DNA of 12,531 bases from DATCIH01 sp036507955 (GCA_036507955.1 DATCIH010000164.1:1-12531); one strand, 5' to 3'; positions 1-7,171 are shown, numbered from the stretch's first letter. The notes: generated by a model not told the origin, from the sequence alone. Program-made: numbers and translations.

Positions 1-106
1 TTAGTCCTAAAATGGATGTATGGAAATATTATAAAAAGGTATCAAAAGGGTAGCCCTGGATTTGCCGAGTACCATATATAAAGCTCTATTTTTTAAGAAA
101 AGTTAT

Positions 107-562
107 TCATTGGAAAGTATTGTATGTGGTCGGAAGATGAGTTATAAGTAAATTATAATCATTAGACCCATTTAGCTTTATTTCATTTATTATCTCTAGT
201 TGTTCTGATTTGATAGATTCTCTTAATAAACCTACATATATTTCTGGATTTGCGGGAAATTTCTTTAACCCATCCCTTAAATAATTAATTGCAACATTTT
301 TATCTTCTTCAATTTTTGCAAATAAATCAATTGCAGATGGTATGGGGTAAGTACTTTTAATACAATCAAGTAAATATCGTTTTGCTTTCAAAGTGGATTT
401 TTTGTCAAAGTTCCAACATGTGTAAATGTAACCGAGGAGATAATTTGCAATACTGATATCTTTTTCACTGTTATTGGAATCTTTTATTATGATTGATATT
501 TGCTGTTCTGCTTCTAAATATTGTTTATTATCTATTAAACTTTCTATCTCTTTAAAGTCCAT
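107..562 (-). CDS. Helical-repeat (TPR-like) hypothetical protein, 151 aa
   Basis: The protein is almost entirely predicted helix. Amphipathic helix pairs have the spacing of tetratricopeptide repeats: residues about 2-28 (a run containing YLEAEQQISIII), 35-70 (IANYLLGYIYTCW followed by AKRYLLDCI) and 90-125 (AINYLRDGLKKFPANPEIYVGLL, the last a typical 'rank in a series' TPR phrase). There is no signal peptide, membrane segment or catalytic motif. The start at 562 is supported by AAGGA at 571-575 on the minus strand, 8 bases upstream. TPR proteins are usually protein-binding scaffolds, and no partner is visible here. The protein ends abruptly after the third helix pair. The 106 bases downstream hold no continuation in any frame, so it may be a short stand-alone protein or a truncated relative of a longer one. 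The TPR assignment rests on pattern only. Confidence 0.6.
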   Translation of the reverse strand: MDFKEIESLIDNKQYLEAEQQISIIIKDSNNSEKDISIANYLLGYIYTCWNFDKKSTLKAKRYLLDCIKSTYPIPSAIDLFAKIEEDKNVAINYLRDGLKKFPANPEIYVGLLRESIKSEQLEIINEIKLNGSNDYNLLITHLPTTYNTFQ

Positions 563-815
563 CTTCTATCTCCTTAGATATATCACCTTTTGAATATTGA
601 ACCATCGACTATTCCTTATGATACCTATAGTACCATTATTCTACAAATAAGTTTATAATCCTTCAAGTTATTTTGTTCTTTAAACAATATCCAAATATTA
701 ATTGAAATCTAGGTAGGTAATTATTTATCTCATATATATCACATAACCAAGTAAGACGTTAGACGCTTTGCTATTCAATAATGATGGGTCTTAGGGATAA
801 TCTCCTTTAACTTAT

Positions 816-965
816 TTATGCATTTGTATATTTCAACCTGCTTCCTTGGATATCCCACTTTTCAAACTCGATAAATCTAATTATGATTTTCCACATAGCT
901 GCTACATTTAAACCGACTGTTTGGGATAGTTTAGACTCTAATTTAAATACCAACCTTACCAACGG
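816..965 (-). pseudogene. Possible gene remnant, 49 codons, no start
   Basis: In the 439-base gap between the flanking minus-strand genes, one frame stays open for 49 codons and reads like natural protein (KLSQTVGLNVAAMWKIIIRF, then EFEKWDIQGSRLKYTNA and a stop). The part around LSQTVGLNVAAMWKII resembles a helix-turn-helix, but the match is weak. It begins directly after an in-frame stop and has no plausible ribosome site, so if real it is the tail of a decayed gene. I see nothing else in 563-1001. Confidence 0.25.
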
Positions 966-1001
966 TCACATTCTTTATATGTAGATTCTATTTGGAGGAA
1001 A

Positions 1002-1268
1002 TTAAACTTCATATTCTCCATTAACTTTATCAACGCTATTGAGAATTATATCTAGTATCTCAGCATTTTCCTTTTGGATTTGTAGGCACTTATATGTGTT
1101 CTTACTCAACTTATTAATAAGAAATCGAAGTGAATGATATGTTTCCTCCATTTCATCATCCTGTTCAATTTTTTCCGGCCTTCTTCCTTTTTCCTTTTCC
1201 TCCTTATTCCTTTGTAGATAACGATTATGTAGTTCCTCTAATTTCTCCAGCAGTGTTTCGTCATTCAT
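1002..1268 (-). CDS. Small charged helical hypothetical protein, 88 aa
   Basis: I chose the start at 1268 (MNDETLLEKLEEL), not the longer frame from 1346. AGGGGGT lies 6 bases upstream of the ATG on the minus strand, and a TATAAT-like -10 element (1291-1296 on the reverse strand) lies a little further up, inside the longer frame. The product is very hydrophilic and helical, with a coiled-coil character over residues about 5-45 (LEKLEELHNRYLQRNKEEKE) and a second helix at about 50-82. There are no membrane segments and no cysteine or metal motif. I do not recognise the family. It could be a small regulatory or adaptor protein of the accessory region. Confidence 0.55.
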   Translation of the reverse strand: MNDETLLEKLEELHNRYLQRNKEEKEKGRRPEKIEQDDEMEETYHSLRFLINKLSKNTYKCLQIQKENAEILDIILNSVDKVNGEYEV

Positions 1269-1340
1269 TTTAATACCCCCTATTGATGATATTATAACAT
1301 TTAAAAATAAAAGAGTAGCTAGGATATTGGAAGGAAATAT

Positions 1341-1382
1341 AGCCACATAATAGATATTACTTCCAGTATGTGGCTTGTTTTA
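1341..1382 (+). terminator. Stem-loop, possible terminator
   Basis: A perfect 9-bp inverted repeat, AGCCACATA (1341-1349) and TATGTGGCT (1367-1375), with a 17-base loop, is followed on the plus strand by TGTTTTA. It looks like a rho-independent terminator, although no plus-strand gene is visible upstream. The long loop makes it a moderate case only. Confidence 0.4.
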
Positions 1383-1563
1383 CCTGTATGTCGGTTGTAC
1401 CCATAGTATGGTTGCATTAGTTTTAATGAATATGTCAAGTGATGAAATAAGGATTGAAAAATCAAATCCTTGCACAAGATCAAAAGACATTTGTTAGTGG
1501 TAAATTAAAAGGGAGAGATTTCGGCAAACAAAAATGGAAAATGATTCCCAGTTATATTTTATA

Positions 1564-1594
1564 GCAGGGAAAATTCCTTGCTTCTTTTGTTTTA
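1564..1594 (+). terminator. Hairpin with T-rich tail
   Basis: GCAGGGAAAATTCCTTGC forms a 7-bp stem (one G-T pair) around AAAA and is followed by CTTCTTTTGTTTT, a usual rho-independent terminator form. It would insulate the promoter just downstream (1608-1637) from transcription across 1376-1563, where only short open stretches are seen. Confidence 0.45.
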
Positions 1595-1607
1595 GAAATA
1601 ATTTATA

Positions 1608-1637
1608 TTGATAACCAGATGGAAGCAATTGTATAAT
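1608..1637 (+). promoter_or_regulatory. Promoter of the 79-aa membrane protein gene
   Basis: TTGATA (1608-1613), an 18-base spacer and a perfect TATAAT (1632-1637) make a good sigma-A-type promoter. It lies 72 bases before the start codon at 1710 and directly after a terminator hairpin, so the downstream gene is probably a monocistronic unit. Confidence 0.6.
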
Positions 1638-1709
1638 GGATATAGGTAGTTAATGGGCATTTGTTGATTAAAACCAAATACAGAATATTTTTAAAAGGAG
1701 GTTTATAGT

Positions 1710-1949
1710 ATGAAGAATAATTATAAAATTGCATCATTCTTATCCTTGTTTATTTCTATAATACTGGTAATCATTATGGTAGTAAATTCAATGATAGACT
1801 ATCAAGTTTACTTACAACATCCAGAATATTCAGCTCCATTTTCAGCAAATTTGATGCTTAAAAGTGTTACATATGGTATACCAATTATTATAGGATTAGT
1901 GTTATCATTTATATTTAGAAGCAAGTCGAAAATCAATAAAAGTTTATAA
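1710..1949 (+). CDS. Small two-helix membrane protein, 79 aa
   Basis: This is the only plus-strand gene in the left flank. A perfect AAGGAGG (1695-1701) lies 8 bases before the ATG, and a TTGATA/TATAAT promoter lies upstream. The protein has two hydrophobic helices: residues about 8-28 (ASFLSLFISIILVIIMVV) and about 54-70 (YGIPIIIGLVLSFIF). Between them is a polar, aromatic-rich loop (DYQVYLQHPEYSAPFSA). The C-terminal tail RSKSKINKSL is basic, which by the positive-inside rule puts both ends in the cytoplasm and the loop outside. The family has no function I can name. The gene is well formed, so I regard it as real and expressed. Confidence 0.75.
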   Translation: MKNNYKIASFLSLFISIILVIIMVVNSMIDYQVYLQHPEYSAPFSANLMLKSVTYGIPIIIGLVLSFIFRSKSKINKSL

Positions 1950-1986
1950 TCAAAGTTATTACATTGTTAGAACATAATAATCATAT

Positions 1987-2088
1987 ATGTTGTCCGAAGC
2001 AACTGAAATTAAAGATTATAGCAAGTTTTTAAAATATCAGTTTTATGTTGATGTGGTAAAGGAAATAAATATGATAATTAAATTTTAG
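1987..2088 (+). other. Short ORF or remnant, 33 codons
   Basis: An ATG-started frame reads MLSEATEIKDYSKFLKYQF and continues for 14 more residues to a stop at 2086-2088. The composition is protein-like, but no ribosome site precedes it, and an in-frame stop sits three codons before the ATG. It could be a decayed gene tail or chance. It meets the end of the convergent gene at 2089. Confidence 0.2.
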
Positions 2089-2346
2089 TTAAAGAACAAA
2101 TGTAGACAATGCCTCATTATAAATTGTTTTTAGAGCAGGTAGTACTGCTATATTAAAATCGGCAAAATTAAAATCTACCCATGTTATTATTTCAATTTTA
2201 TTCGTAGAAGCATAAGCTGGCATTTGAGTTTTTGGATTCATTGGAACACTATTTATGAATACTCCACTACCAAAACATACAGATGCTTCGTATTCATAAT
2301 CGTTTATTAATACTACCAAGGAGCTTCTAATAAAAATTAAAATCAT
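2089..2346 (-). CDS. Hypothetical protein or frameshifted gene tail, 85 aa
   Basis: The frame is open from ATG 2346 to a stop at 2089. Residues about 15-85 (for example DYEYEASVCFGSGVFINSVP, KIEIITWVDFNF) look like a folded soluble domain, but I do not recognise it. No ribosome site precedes the ATG. The frame begins two bases after the stop codon of a truncated upstream frame at 2349-2420. That tight, SD-less junction means it could be a translationally coupled gene. It could equally be the continuation, after a frameshift, of the same gene that was cut by the transposon at 2421. Confidence 0.4.
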   Translation of the reverse strand: MILIFIRSSLVVLINDYEYEASVCFGSGVFINSVPMNPKTQMPAYASTNKIEIITWVDFNFADFNIAVLPALKTIYNEALSTFVL

Positions 2347-2348
2347 TT

Positions 2349-2420
2349 TTATGTTAGTATAGGATCTAGCACTATGATTCCACCTAAATTTTTTAATGTA
2401 TCGTTATCAATATTACTAAT
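2349..2420 (-). pseudogene. 3' end of a gene cut by the transposon end
   Basis: Reading the minus strand outward from the GGGG end of the transposon, the first frame is open for 23 codons (ISNIDNDTLKNLGGIIVLDP, then ILT) to a stop at 2349-2351. It has no start, so this is the C-terminal end of a gene whose upstream part is missing. It is not similar to the Tn3 transposase cut at the other side of the element, so the two flanks of the transposon did not originally adjoin each other. Confidence 0.45.
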
Positions 2421-2458
2421 GGGGTAGCGTACGCAAAAATGATATTTCGTACGCTAAG
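2421..2458 (+). repeat. Left terminal inverted repeat of element C
   Basis: The repeat starts GGGGTAGCGTACGC and ends CGTACGCTAAG. It matches the reverse complement of 7134-7171 at 36 of 38 positions, and similarity continues inward for about 9 more bases (AAATTACA) with one further mismatch. It is the TnpA binding and cleavage site. The repeat is itself an interrupted palindrome: TAGCGTACG (2425-2433) is the exact reverse complement of CGTACGCTA (2448-2456). The general form resembles the ends of the Tn1546 group as I remember them. Confidence 0.95.
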
Positions 2459-2470
2459 AAAATTACAGTT

Positions 2471-2492
2471 CCATAAATTCAATAATTTAGGG
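2471..2492. other. Stem-loop after the transposase gene
   Basis: CCATAAATT (2471-2479) and AATTTAGGG (2484-2492) pair at 8 of 9 positions around a CAAT loop, between the tnpA stop and the left terminal repeat. No T-run follows on either strand, so it is at best a weak end-of-transcript structure. Confidence 0.3.
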
Positions 2493-2507
2493 TATAACGT
2501 GTTTTGT

Positions 2508-5462
2508 TTAAAGATTTAACTCTTTTAAATGTCCGTTTTGATTTAAATCAAATTTATACTCTCCTAAAAAATTTATATGTTTCCATCCAAGTGGTGATAT
2601 ATTATTTAAGAGACTTTCGTCAAATCCACCATTCTGCTTTAGATGATCAATAGCTTTGCTTAAATAAACACAATTCCAAATTGTTATTGCATTAATTATA
2701 ATATTTAAGGCACTAGCACTTTGCAGTTGCTCTTGTAAAGCTCTTCTTCTAAATTCTCCAAATTTACCAAAGAAAATAGCTCTTGCCAATGCATTCATAG
2801 CTTCACCTTTATTTAATCCTCTTTGAATGCGTCTTCTAAAGTTTTTATCAGATATATATTCCAGTATAAATATTGTTTTTTCTATTTTACCCATTTCCCT
2901 TAATGCTTTTGCCATACTATTTTTTCTTGAGTAAGAGCCTAACTTTTCTAAGATTAAGGATGCTGAAACTTTACCTATAAATATTGAATGTGCTAATTTT
3001 AATACAGATTCATAATCATCAGTTATTGATTTAACATTTATACGGCCTTTAACAATATCTTTAATAGTTTTATAGAATTCCTCAGTATCATTAAATGAAA
3101 ACAAAACACATTCTGATAAATCTCTTATTCTTGGAGCAAATCTAATTCCAAACAAATGAAATAATCCGAATATTTGATCTGTATATCCAGCTGTATCAGT
3201 GTAATGTTCTTCTATTTGGAGTTCAGATTCGTGTCCCAATATACCATCAAGCAAGTATAGCGAATCCCTTGAATTAGTAGTAATTACATTTATATTAAAA
3301 GCAGAATATTGGTCACTTACATGACGATACATAGTAAGTCCTTTCCCCATTCCATAGTGTGGATTCTTATCCGCATAAATTGAGGAAACTCCAACTTCAA
3401 CACGCATACCATCTGAGGATGAAGTTGTGCCGTCTCCAAAGCACTTAGCTAGATCAAGATGGTGTTGATAGTTCACAAGAGTAGCTTGAGCTTTTTTTAA
3501 AGCATCATCATGGAGTCTCCATTCTGCTATATTTGCCATTTGAGCATAGGTAATATCTGATGTTGAATCTGCCATTTTCTGAACTCCTATATTTGTACCA
3601 AGTGCCATTATTGCGGCCATCAATATAGGTATTTCCTCATTCTTAGGAGGCTTATCTGTAGATGCATGGGTTAAATGTTGTTCAAAATGAGTCCATTCTG
3701 AAACTTCTAAAAGTAATTCAGGAAGACTTATTTTAGGAATCATTCCATAAATCATAGAATTAAATTTTTCAGATTCTTCTGAGACATTTTTTTCTAATTT
3801 CTTTAATGAGATTTTGCCGCCCTCAATACTTACATCTTCAAGATTTTTTGAGTTTTTTGATACATATTGTAACTTGTCTAATAAAGTTTCTTGTCGCTCT
3901 TTTAAATAATCATCTATTGATAAACTTACACAAATACCTGATTCATTCTTTAAGCAGGAACTCTTCCAGTCTTCATCGCTAATAAGATATTCATTTATAT
4001 TTTTATGACGTTTACTATCACTAATCCATATGTCACCTGCATGAATTGCATTGTTTAATTCTGTAAGTACTGCCATTTCATAATAGCGTTTATTTATTGT
4101 GCCATCTTCATTACATACATGGTTTTTCCAACGTTTTGAGATAAAATCTATAGGAGCATCGTCAGGAATCTTCCGTTTGTTGTTATCATTCATATCTTTT
4201 ATGACATTAACAGCATTTATTAAGGATGTAGAATTATTTGATGGATGAAATTCTAAATTTTTAAAAAGAATTGGGGAATATTTTCTTAAATTCCCAAAAC
4301 TACTATCTAGCAAATCAAGATACTCGTTATTTAAGGGGCGTATAATTTTTTCAGCACTATATGCAGATTCTTTAAATATTGCCCACTCCCCTAAATTTTC
4401 TAACTCTTTTGAAATATCTTTTTTTTCTGAAAGTGCAGTATCTATAGCTTTTACAAGTTTAACATGAAGATGCATTATTTCATTTGCAGATTTTGAGCTT
4501 TTTACATTCAGTTCATCTCTAAGTTTTAATCCTTTAGAATGTAGTGAAATCATAAGTTTTAAGTGTACTTGAATAGCTTGATCAATTAATTCTCCATTGA
4601 GATCAGTTAGAAAAACTACCAGTATTGAATATCTCTTAATTTCTTCAAAACGACGTAATGCGTAGGCATCATATTTATACCCAAGTCTTGATAAATAGCG
4701 TAATTTGTTCGGATGTATTGATTTTATATCAATATTTATTTCAAGACTTTTTATATAGTTTACTCTTTCTATTATTTCTTTAAATGTTTTGGACGAAGGA
4801 TTTAATGGAGCACTTTTTATCCATGATAAATATGTTGTTACCGTATCGTCCATTGGCGTTAATATAGTATCTAGAAGATTTTTTTGATCTGATGACATAT
4901 TATCCGTTAAACATTTAAATGTAATGTTATCAGCATTTTCACGAGCAAACCAGACAATACTTTCTATAGTTATCATAGCAGGAAATATTATTCTAGCCTT
5001 CTTTAATATTTCTAAAGCCTTTTTTATGAGAAAAGTTGAATTATCATTTTCCATAGCATAATTTAAGATCTCCTCAAATAAAAATTTATCTTCATCCTTT
5101 GAGAAATTTCTATATCCATATTCAATGCATATTTCTTCTAGGTGTTCTCTTTTTGTGGAATCCCTTTCAGCATACAAATTAAATACCTCGGGCTCTAAAT
5201 CTAATTGATCTGCAATATATTTAACAACTGAATAAGAAATATTTTTTATGTTGGATATAGAACAACCCGGATATCTAAGTAAGGCCAACTGCAGAGCAAA
5301 TCCTAATTTATTAAAATCTTTTCTGTGTTTGTTTATTATTTCAATATCATCAATTGATAACATATAAAACACACTCATTTGATGTTCATCTTTTTCAAAT
5401 GGAATACTTATAAATTCTTGTCTTTGCTGTTCAGTAAGCAACTCTCTTCTGTTTAAAATCAT
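2508..5462 (-). CDS. tnpA: Tn3-family transposase TnpA (element C), 984 aa
   Basis: TnpA binds the 38-bp ends and carries out replicative transposition by cointegrate formation. The N-terminal 170 residues match the Tn3 DUF4158-type DNA-binding domain (LLTEQQRQEF, KLGFALQLALLRYPG). The catalytic DDE domain fills the C-terminal half. Its first Asp is D684 in GDGTTSSSDGMR, its second D756 in HYTDTAGYTDQIFG, and its Glu E887 in GLNKGEAMNALAR. All motifs are present, and the length (984) is normal for the family, so the enzyme looks functional. Its start at 5462 is set by AAAGGAG (5473-5479 on the reverse strand), which lies in the 18-base gap after the tnpI stop. It is thus probably co-transcribed and coupled with tnpI from the promoter at 6105-6132. 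It belongs to a different subgroup from the two broken transposases to the right, which have the LGYFP-type N-terminus. Confidence 0.95.
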   Translation of the reverse strand: MILNRRELLTEQQRQEFISIPFEKDEHQMSVFYMLSIDDIEIINKHRKDFNKLGFALQLALLRYPGCSISNIKNISYSVVKYIADQLDLEPEVFNLYAERDSTKREHLEEICIEYGYRNFSKDEDKFLFEEILNYAMENDNSTFLIKKALEILKKARIIFPAMITIESIVWFARENADNITFKCLTDNMSSDQKNLLDTILTPMDDTVTTYLSWIKSAPLNPSSKTFKEIIERVNYIKSLEINIDIKSIHPNKLRYLSRLGYKYDAYALRRFEEIKRYSILVVFLTDLNGELIDQAIQVHLKLMISLHSKGLKLRDELNVKSSKSANEIMHLHVKLVKAIDTALSEKKDISKELENLGEWAIFKESAYSAEKIIRPLNNEYLDLLDSSFGNLRKYSPILFKNLEFHPSNNSTSLINAVNVIKDMNDNNKRKIPDDAPIDFISKRWKNHVCNEDGTINKRYYEMAVLTELNNAIHAGDIWISDSKRHKNINEYLISDEDWKSSCLKNESGICVSLSIDDYLKERQETLLDKLQYVSKNSKNLEDVSIEGGKISLKKLEKNVSEESEKFNSMIYGMIPKISLPELLLEVSEWTHFEQHLTHASTDKPPKNEEIPILMAAIMALGTNIGVQKMADSTSDITYAQMANIAEWRLHDDALKKAQATLVNYQHHLDLAKCFGDGTTSSSDGMRVEVGVSSIYADKNPHYGMGKGLTMYRHVSDQYSAFNINVITTNSRDSLYLLDGILGHESELQIEEHYTDTAGYTDQIFGLFHLFGIRFAPRIRDLSECVLFSFNDTEEFYKTIKDIVKGRINVKSITDDYESVLKLAHSIFIGKVSASLILEKLGSYSRKNSMAKALREMGKIEKTIFILEYISDKNFRRRIQRGLNKGEAMNALARAIFFGKFGEFRRRALQEQLQSASALNIIINAITIWNCVYLSKAIDHLKQNGGFDESLLNNISPLGWKHINFLGEYKFDLNQNGHLKELNL

Positions 5463-5480
5463 ATAGAAATTACTCCTTTG

Positions 5481-6048
5481 TTAAAATTGAACTAAGCTAT
5501 AAAGCTCATCCTTAGCCACCTGATCTATTCCTATGTATCTTAATGTGATCTTCTGGCTGCTGTGATTGAATGTGTCCATTATTAAACCTATATTATATCT
5601 ACTTGCTTTGTAGGTCCAATAAACCCCAGGTCTTTCTTAAAGAATGGGTGCCAAAATTTTCTATACCCATGCTTACAGCTGCCTCTTTTAATATTCTATA
5701 GGCTTGTGTGACAGTTATATGCTCATTTAAACCTTTTCTACTTCTAAAGATATAATTATCATATCCAAGCTTATTTCGCTTTATATAAGAATTTAAAGCT
5801 TTTCTAATGCTGTCATTTAGCTTTATCTTCTTTTCTTTATTTGTCTTTTGCTCCAGCAGCACAAAATAATCTTTAAAATTAAACTTATCCGTTAGAATAT
5901 CACTTACCCTCACTTTAACCACATCACTTATTCTAAGTCCAGTGTTCAATTGGAACTTAGCCATGATCCAGTCCCTTTCATTTTTTCCTTTTAGGTAAGT
6001 AAGCAAAGCTTCTATCTTCTTTTTATCTTTTATGGGTTCTACTATCAT
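5481..6048 (-). pseudogene. Tyrosine recombinase (TnpI-like), frameshifted
   Basis: This would resolve transposition cointegrates of element C, as TnpI does in Tn4430. The start at 6048 (MIVEPIKDKKK) is chosen over the longer frame from 6132 because AGGAG precedes it and upstream is promoter DNA. Visible catalytic residues are R39 (NTGLRISDV), K68 (EQKTNK) and H135/R138 (THSLRKTWG). The frame then fails: 5599 ends in a spurious LLDLQSK. Removing one A from the AAA at 5621-5623 restores WGYWTYKASR and onward to H162 (FNHSSQ) and the nucleophile Y171 (ITLRYIGI), ending at 5481. The restored protein is 188 residues; 568 bases is exactly 189 codons plus one. It is a minimal catalytic domain without the N-terminal core-binding domain of phage integrases. 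The extra base is next to a C4A3 run, so a sequencing error is possible. Confidence 0.85.
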
Positions 6049-6085
6049 AAATTCACTCCTAAAAAGTGTCCCCAAGGGCCACAAA

Positions 6086-6104
6086 ATAAATGTAATACAT
6101 TTAT
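6086..6104. promoter_or_regulatory. 19-bp palindrome, candidate TnpI recombination core
   Basis: ATAAATGT (6086-6093) and ACATTTAT (6097-6104) are perfect inverted repeats around AAT. A related half-site, CAATACATT, follows at 6121-6129. It lies just upstream of the recombinase gene and directly downstream of the -10 box. In Tn4430 and Tn5401 the internal resolution site also occupies this place, and TnpI binding there controls tnpI-tnpA expression. The function here is inferred from position and symmetry. Confidence 0.45.
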
Positions 6105-6132
6105 AGTATATCAAATAAAACAATACATTCAA
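6105..6132 (-). promoter_or_regulatory. Promoter of tnpI-tnpA (element C)
   Basis: On the minus strand, TTGAAT (6132-6127), a 16-base spacer and TATACT (6110-6105) precede the tnpI start by 57 bases. The 19-bp palindrome begins immediately after the -10 box, so a protein bound there would block transcription. Confidence 0.5.
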
Positions 6133-6139
6133 ATATATA

Positions 6140-6178
6140 ATAAGAAAAAGGCTTTAGTTAAACTCACTATAAGCCTTT
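6140..6178 (-). terminator. Terminator of the methyltransferase gene
   Basis: On the minus strand, AAAGGCTT (6178-6171) pairs with AAGCCTTT (6154-6147) around a 16-base loop and is followed by TTCTTATT. It lies 144 bases past the methyltransferase stop and just before the tnpI promoter, separating the passenger gene from the transposition genes. Confidence 0.6.
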
Positions 6179-6321
6179 ATATATCAATGCTTTATGATGT
6201 TTTATCCAATGTAATCTTTTATCAAAAATCGTACATTAGTTTACGACGTAATTTAAGAAGATTGAGTATTAAGCCAATGGTATATTATGCTTATTAGGTT
6301 CACTGTTATGATTTAAAATTT

Positions 6322-6999
6322 TTATTCTATTCTTTCGCTATATACTTTCGTCACCCTATCGCAGTGTAACAGACCGTCCGCGCTATCACGGTCAAACGCC
6401 GCGTTTATTGCAGCGATATGTGCGTCATATCCTGGGTCGGCGGACAGTGGATAGTCGTCCTGCGATGCGATGTAAGCGAGCCAGTTATCCCGCGTATAAT
6501 CCATTGGGTTGGGAAATTCCCAAGTCATCGGCTTTGTGAAAAACGCATCGACAGCCTGTTTGCTAATGTTTATCATCTCCCCGTGTGGGTGTAAGTTGTA
6601 AATGGCAATAACCAATCCGCCGGGCCTGACGACGCGCCGGCATTCTGCGCGGAACGCATCCGGATTGAACCAGTGCAGTGCATGGGCGACGGTGAGAATA
6701 TCGACGCTGTGATCGGCGAGTGTTGTGGCTTCGGCTGTGCCATCCATAATCTTTGCGTTTGCAAAAGGCGCAAGCGTAATGGCAAGCTGCCCGCGCATAT
6801 CCTTGTTTGGTTCAACTGCAAACACAGAGTAGCCGCGCTCCGCCAGTTTCACCGTGAACTTTCCCGTCCCTGCGCCGATGTCTGCGAATACCGCGCCTGA
6901 TGGCGCAAGCCCGAAGATTGTTTCTATAGCCACCTTGGGATAGCCCGGGCGTCCTTTGGCATAGGCTTCCGCCTTGCCGGTAAAATTTTCTGTGTTCAT
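6322..6999 (-). CDS. Class I SAM-dependent methyltransferase, 225 aa, transposon passenger
   Basis: The product is a soluble Rossmann-fold methyltransferase of the Methyltransf_11 type. Motif I is at residues 38-49 (FADIGAGTGKFT), the SAM ribose-binding acidic end of strand 2 at E63 (FAVEPN), the strand-3 acidic residue at D86 (IMDGTAE), motif post-II at 102-110 (LTVAHALHW), and motif III at about 121-130 (RRVVRPGGLV). The acceptor substrate cannot be read from the sequence. Start 6999 (MNTENFTGKAEAY) is set by AGGAGGAGG 6 bases upstream; a frame from 7059 adds 20 unrelated residues. A TATAAT box at 7077-7072 (minus strand) is a likely -10. The gene is clearly GC-rich (visibly near 50%, rich in GC-ending codons) against AT-rich neighbours, so it was acquired from elsewhere. 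It lies between the right repeat and the resolution region, where Tn3 elements often carry cargo. The C-terminus (VTKVYSERIE) may be slightly short. Confidence 0.85.
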   Translation of the reverse strand: MNTENFTGKAEAYAKGRPGYPKVAIETIFGLAPSGAVFADIGAGTGKFTVKLAERGYSVFAVEPNKDMRGQLAITLAPFANAKIMDGTAEATTLADHSVDILTVAHALHWFNPDAFRAECRRVVRPGGLVIAIYNLHPHGEMINISKQAVDAFFTKPMTWEFPNPMDYTRDNWLAYIASQDDYPLSADPGYDAHIAAINAAFDRDSADGLLHCDRVTKVYSERIE

Positions 7000-7133
7000 T
7001 TTATTTCCTCCTCCTAATATAAATTTTCTACTTTGCAATTTCTTACTATTGTGACGCAAAATATTTATTTAATTATACTATTATTACCGTGACTTAACGA
7101 GCAAATTATTTACATTTATGGGGTTGTAATTTA

Positions 7134-7171
7134 CTTAACGTACGAAATATCATTTTTGCGTATGCTACCCC
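7134..7171 (-). repeat. Right terminal inverted repeat of element C
   Basis: Read on the minus strand from 7171 it starts GGGGTAGCATACGC. It differs from the left repeat at two of 38 positions (9 and 34). Those changes weaken the internal palindrome seen in the left copy. The repeat also supplies the last Gly codon and stop codon of the interrupted transposase gene on its right. Confidence 0.95.

Larger units (their letters stand above)
2421..7171 (-). mobile_element. Complete Tn3-family transposon (element C), 4,751 bp
   Basis: The element is bounded by 38-bp inverted repeats starting with GGGG, as is usual for the Tn3 family. All its genes are on the minus strand. From the right end they are the methyltransferase passenger gene, a terminator, a candidate recombination site with promoter, the tyrosine recombinase pseudogene, and the transposase ending 50 bases from the left repeat. 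A tyrosine recombinase just upstream of tnpA is the organisation known from Tn4430 and Tn5401 (tnpI-tnpA). The 5 bases outside the left end (CTAAT) and right end (GTATA) do not match, so no target duplication remains. The right end sits inside another Tn3 transposase gene. Confidence 0.9.

Noticed and set aside
1420..1560. A short plus-strand gene starting near 1423
   Set aside because: Frames of about 23-37 codons only, broken by stops, with no ribosome site; at most gene debris.
5599..5640. Programmed frameshifting in the tyrosine recombinase gene
   Set aside because: Restoring the frame needs a +1 shift at GGTTTAT. No known slippery or stimulatory signal is present, and a -1 shift runs into a stop. 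Mutation or sequencing error is simpler.
6573..6900. Open frames of 82 and 75 codons opposite or offset within the methyltransferase gene
   Set aside because: They are shadows produced by the GC-rich codons of the methyltransferase; no ribosome sites and no protein-like pattern.
2421..7171. CRISPR, tRNA or rRNA in or around the transposon
   Set aside because: No regularly spaced repeats and no cloverleaf or rRNA-like sequence were seen.
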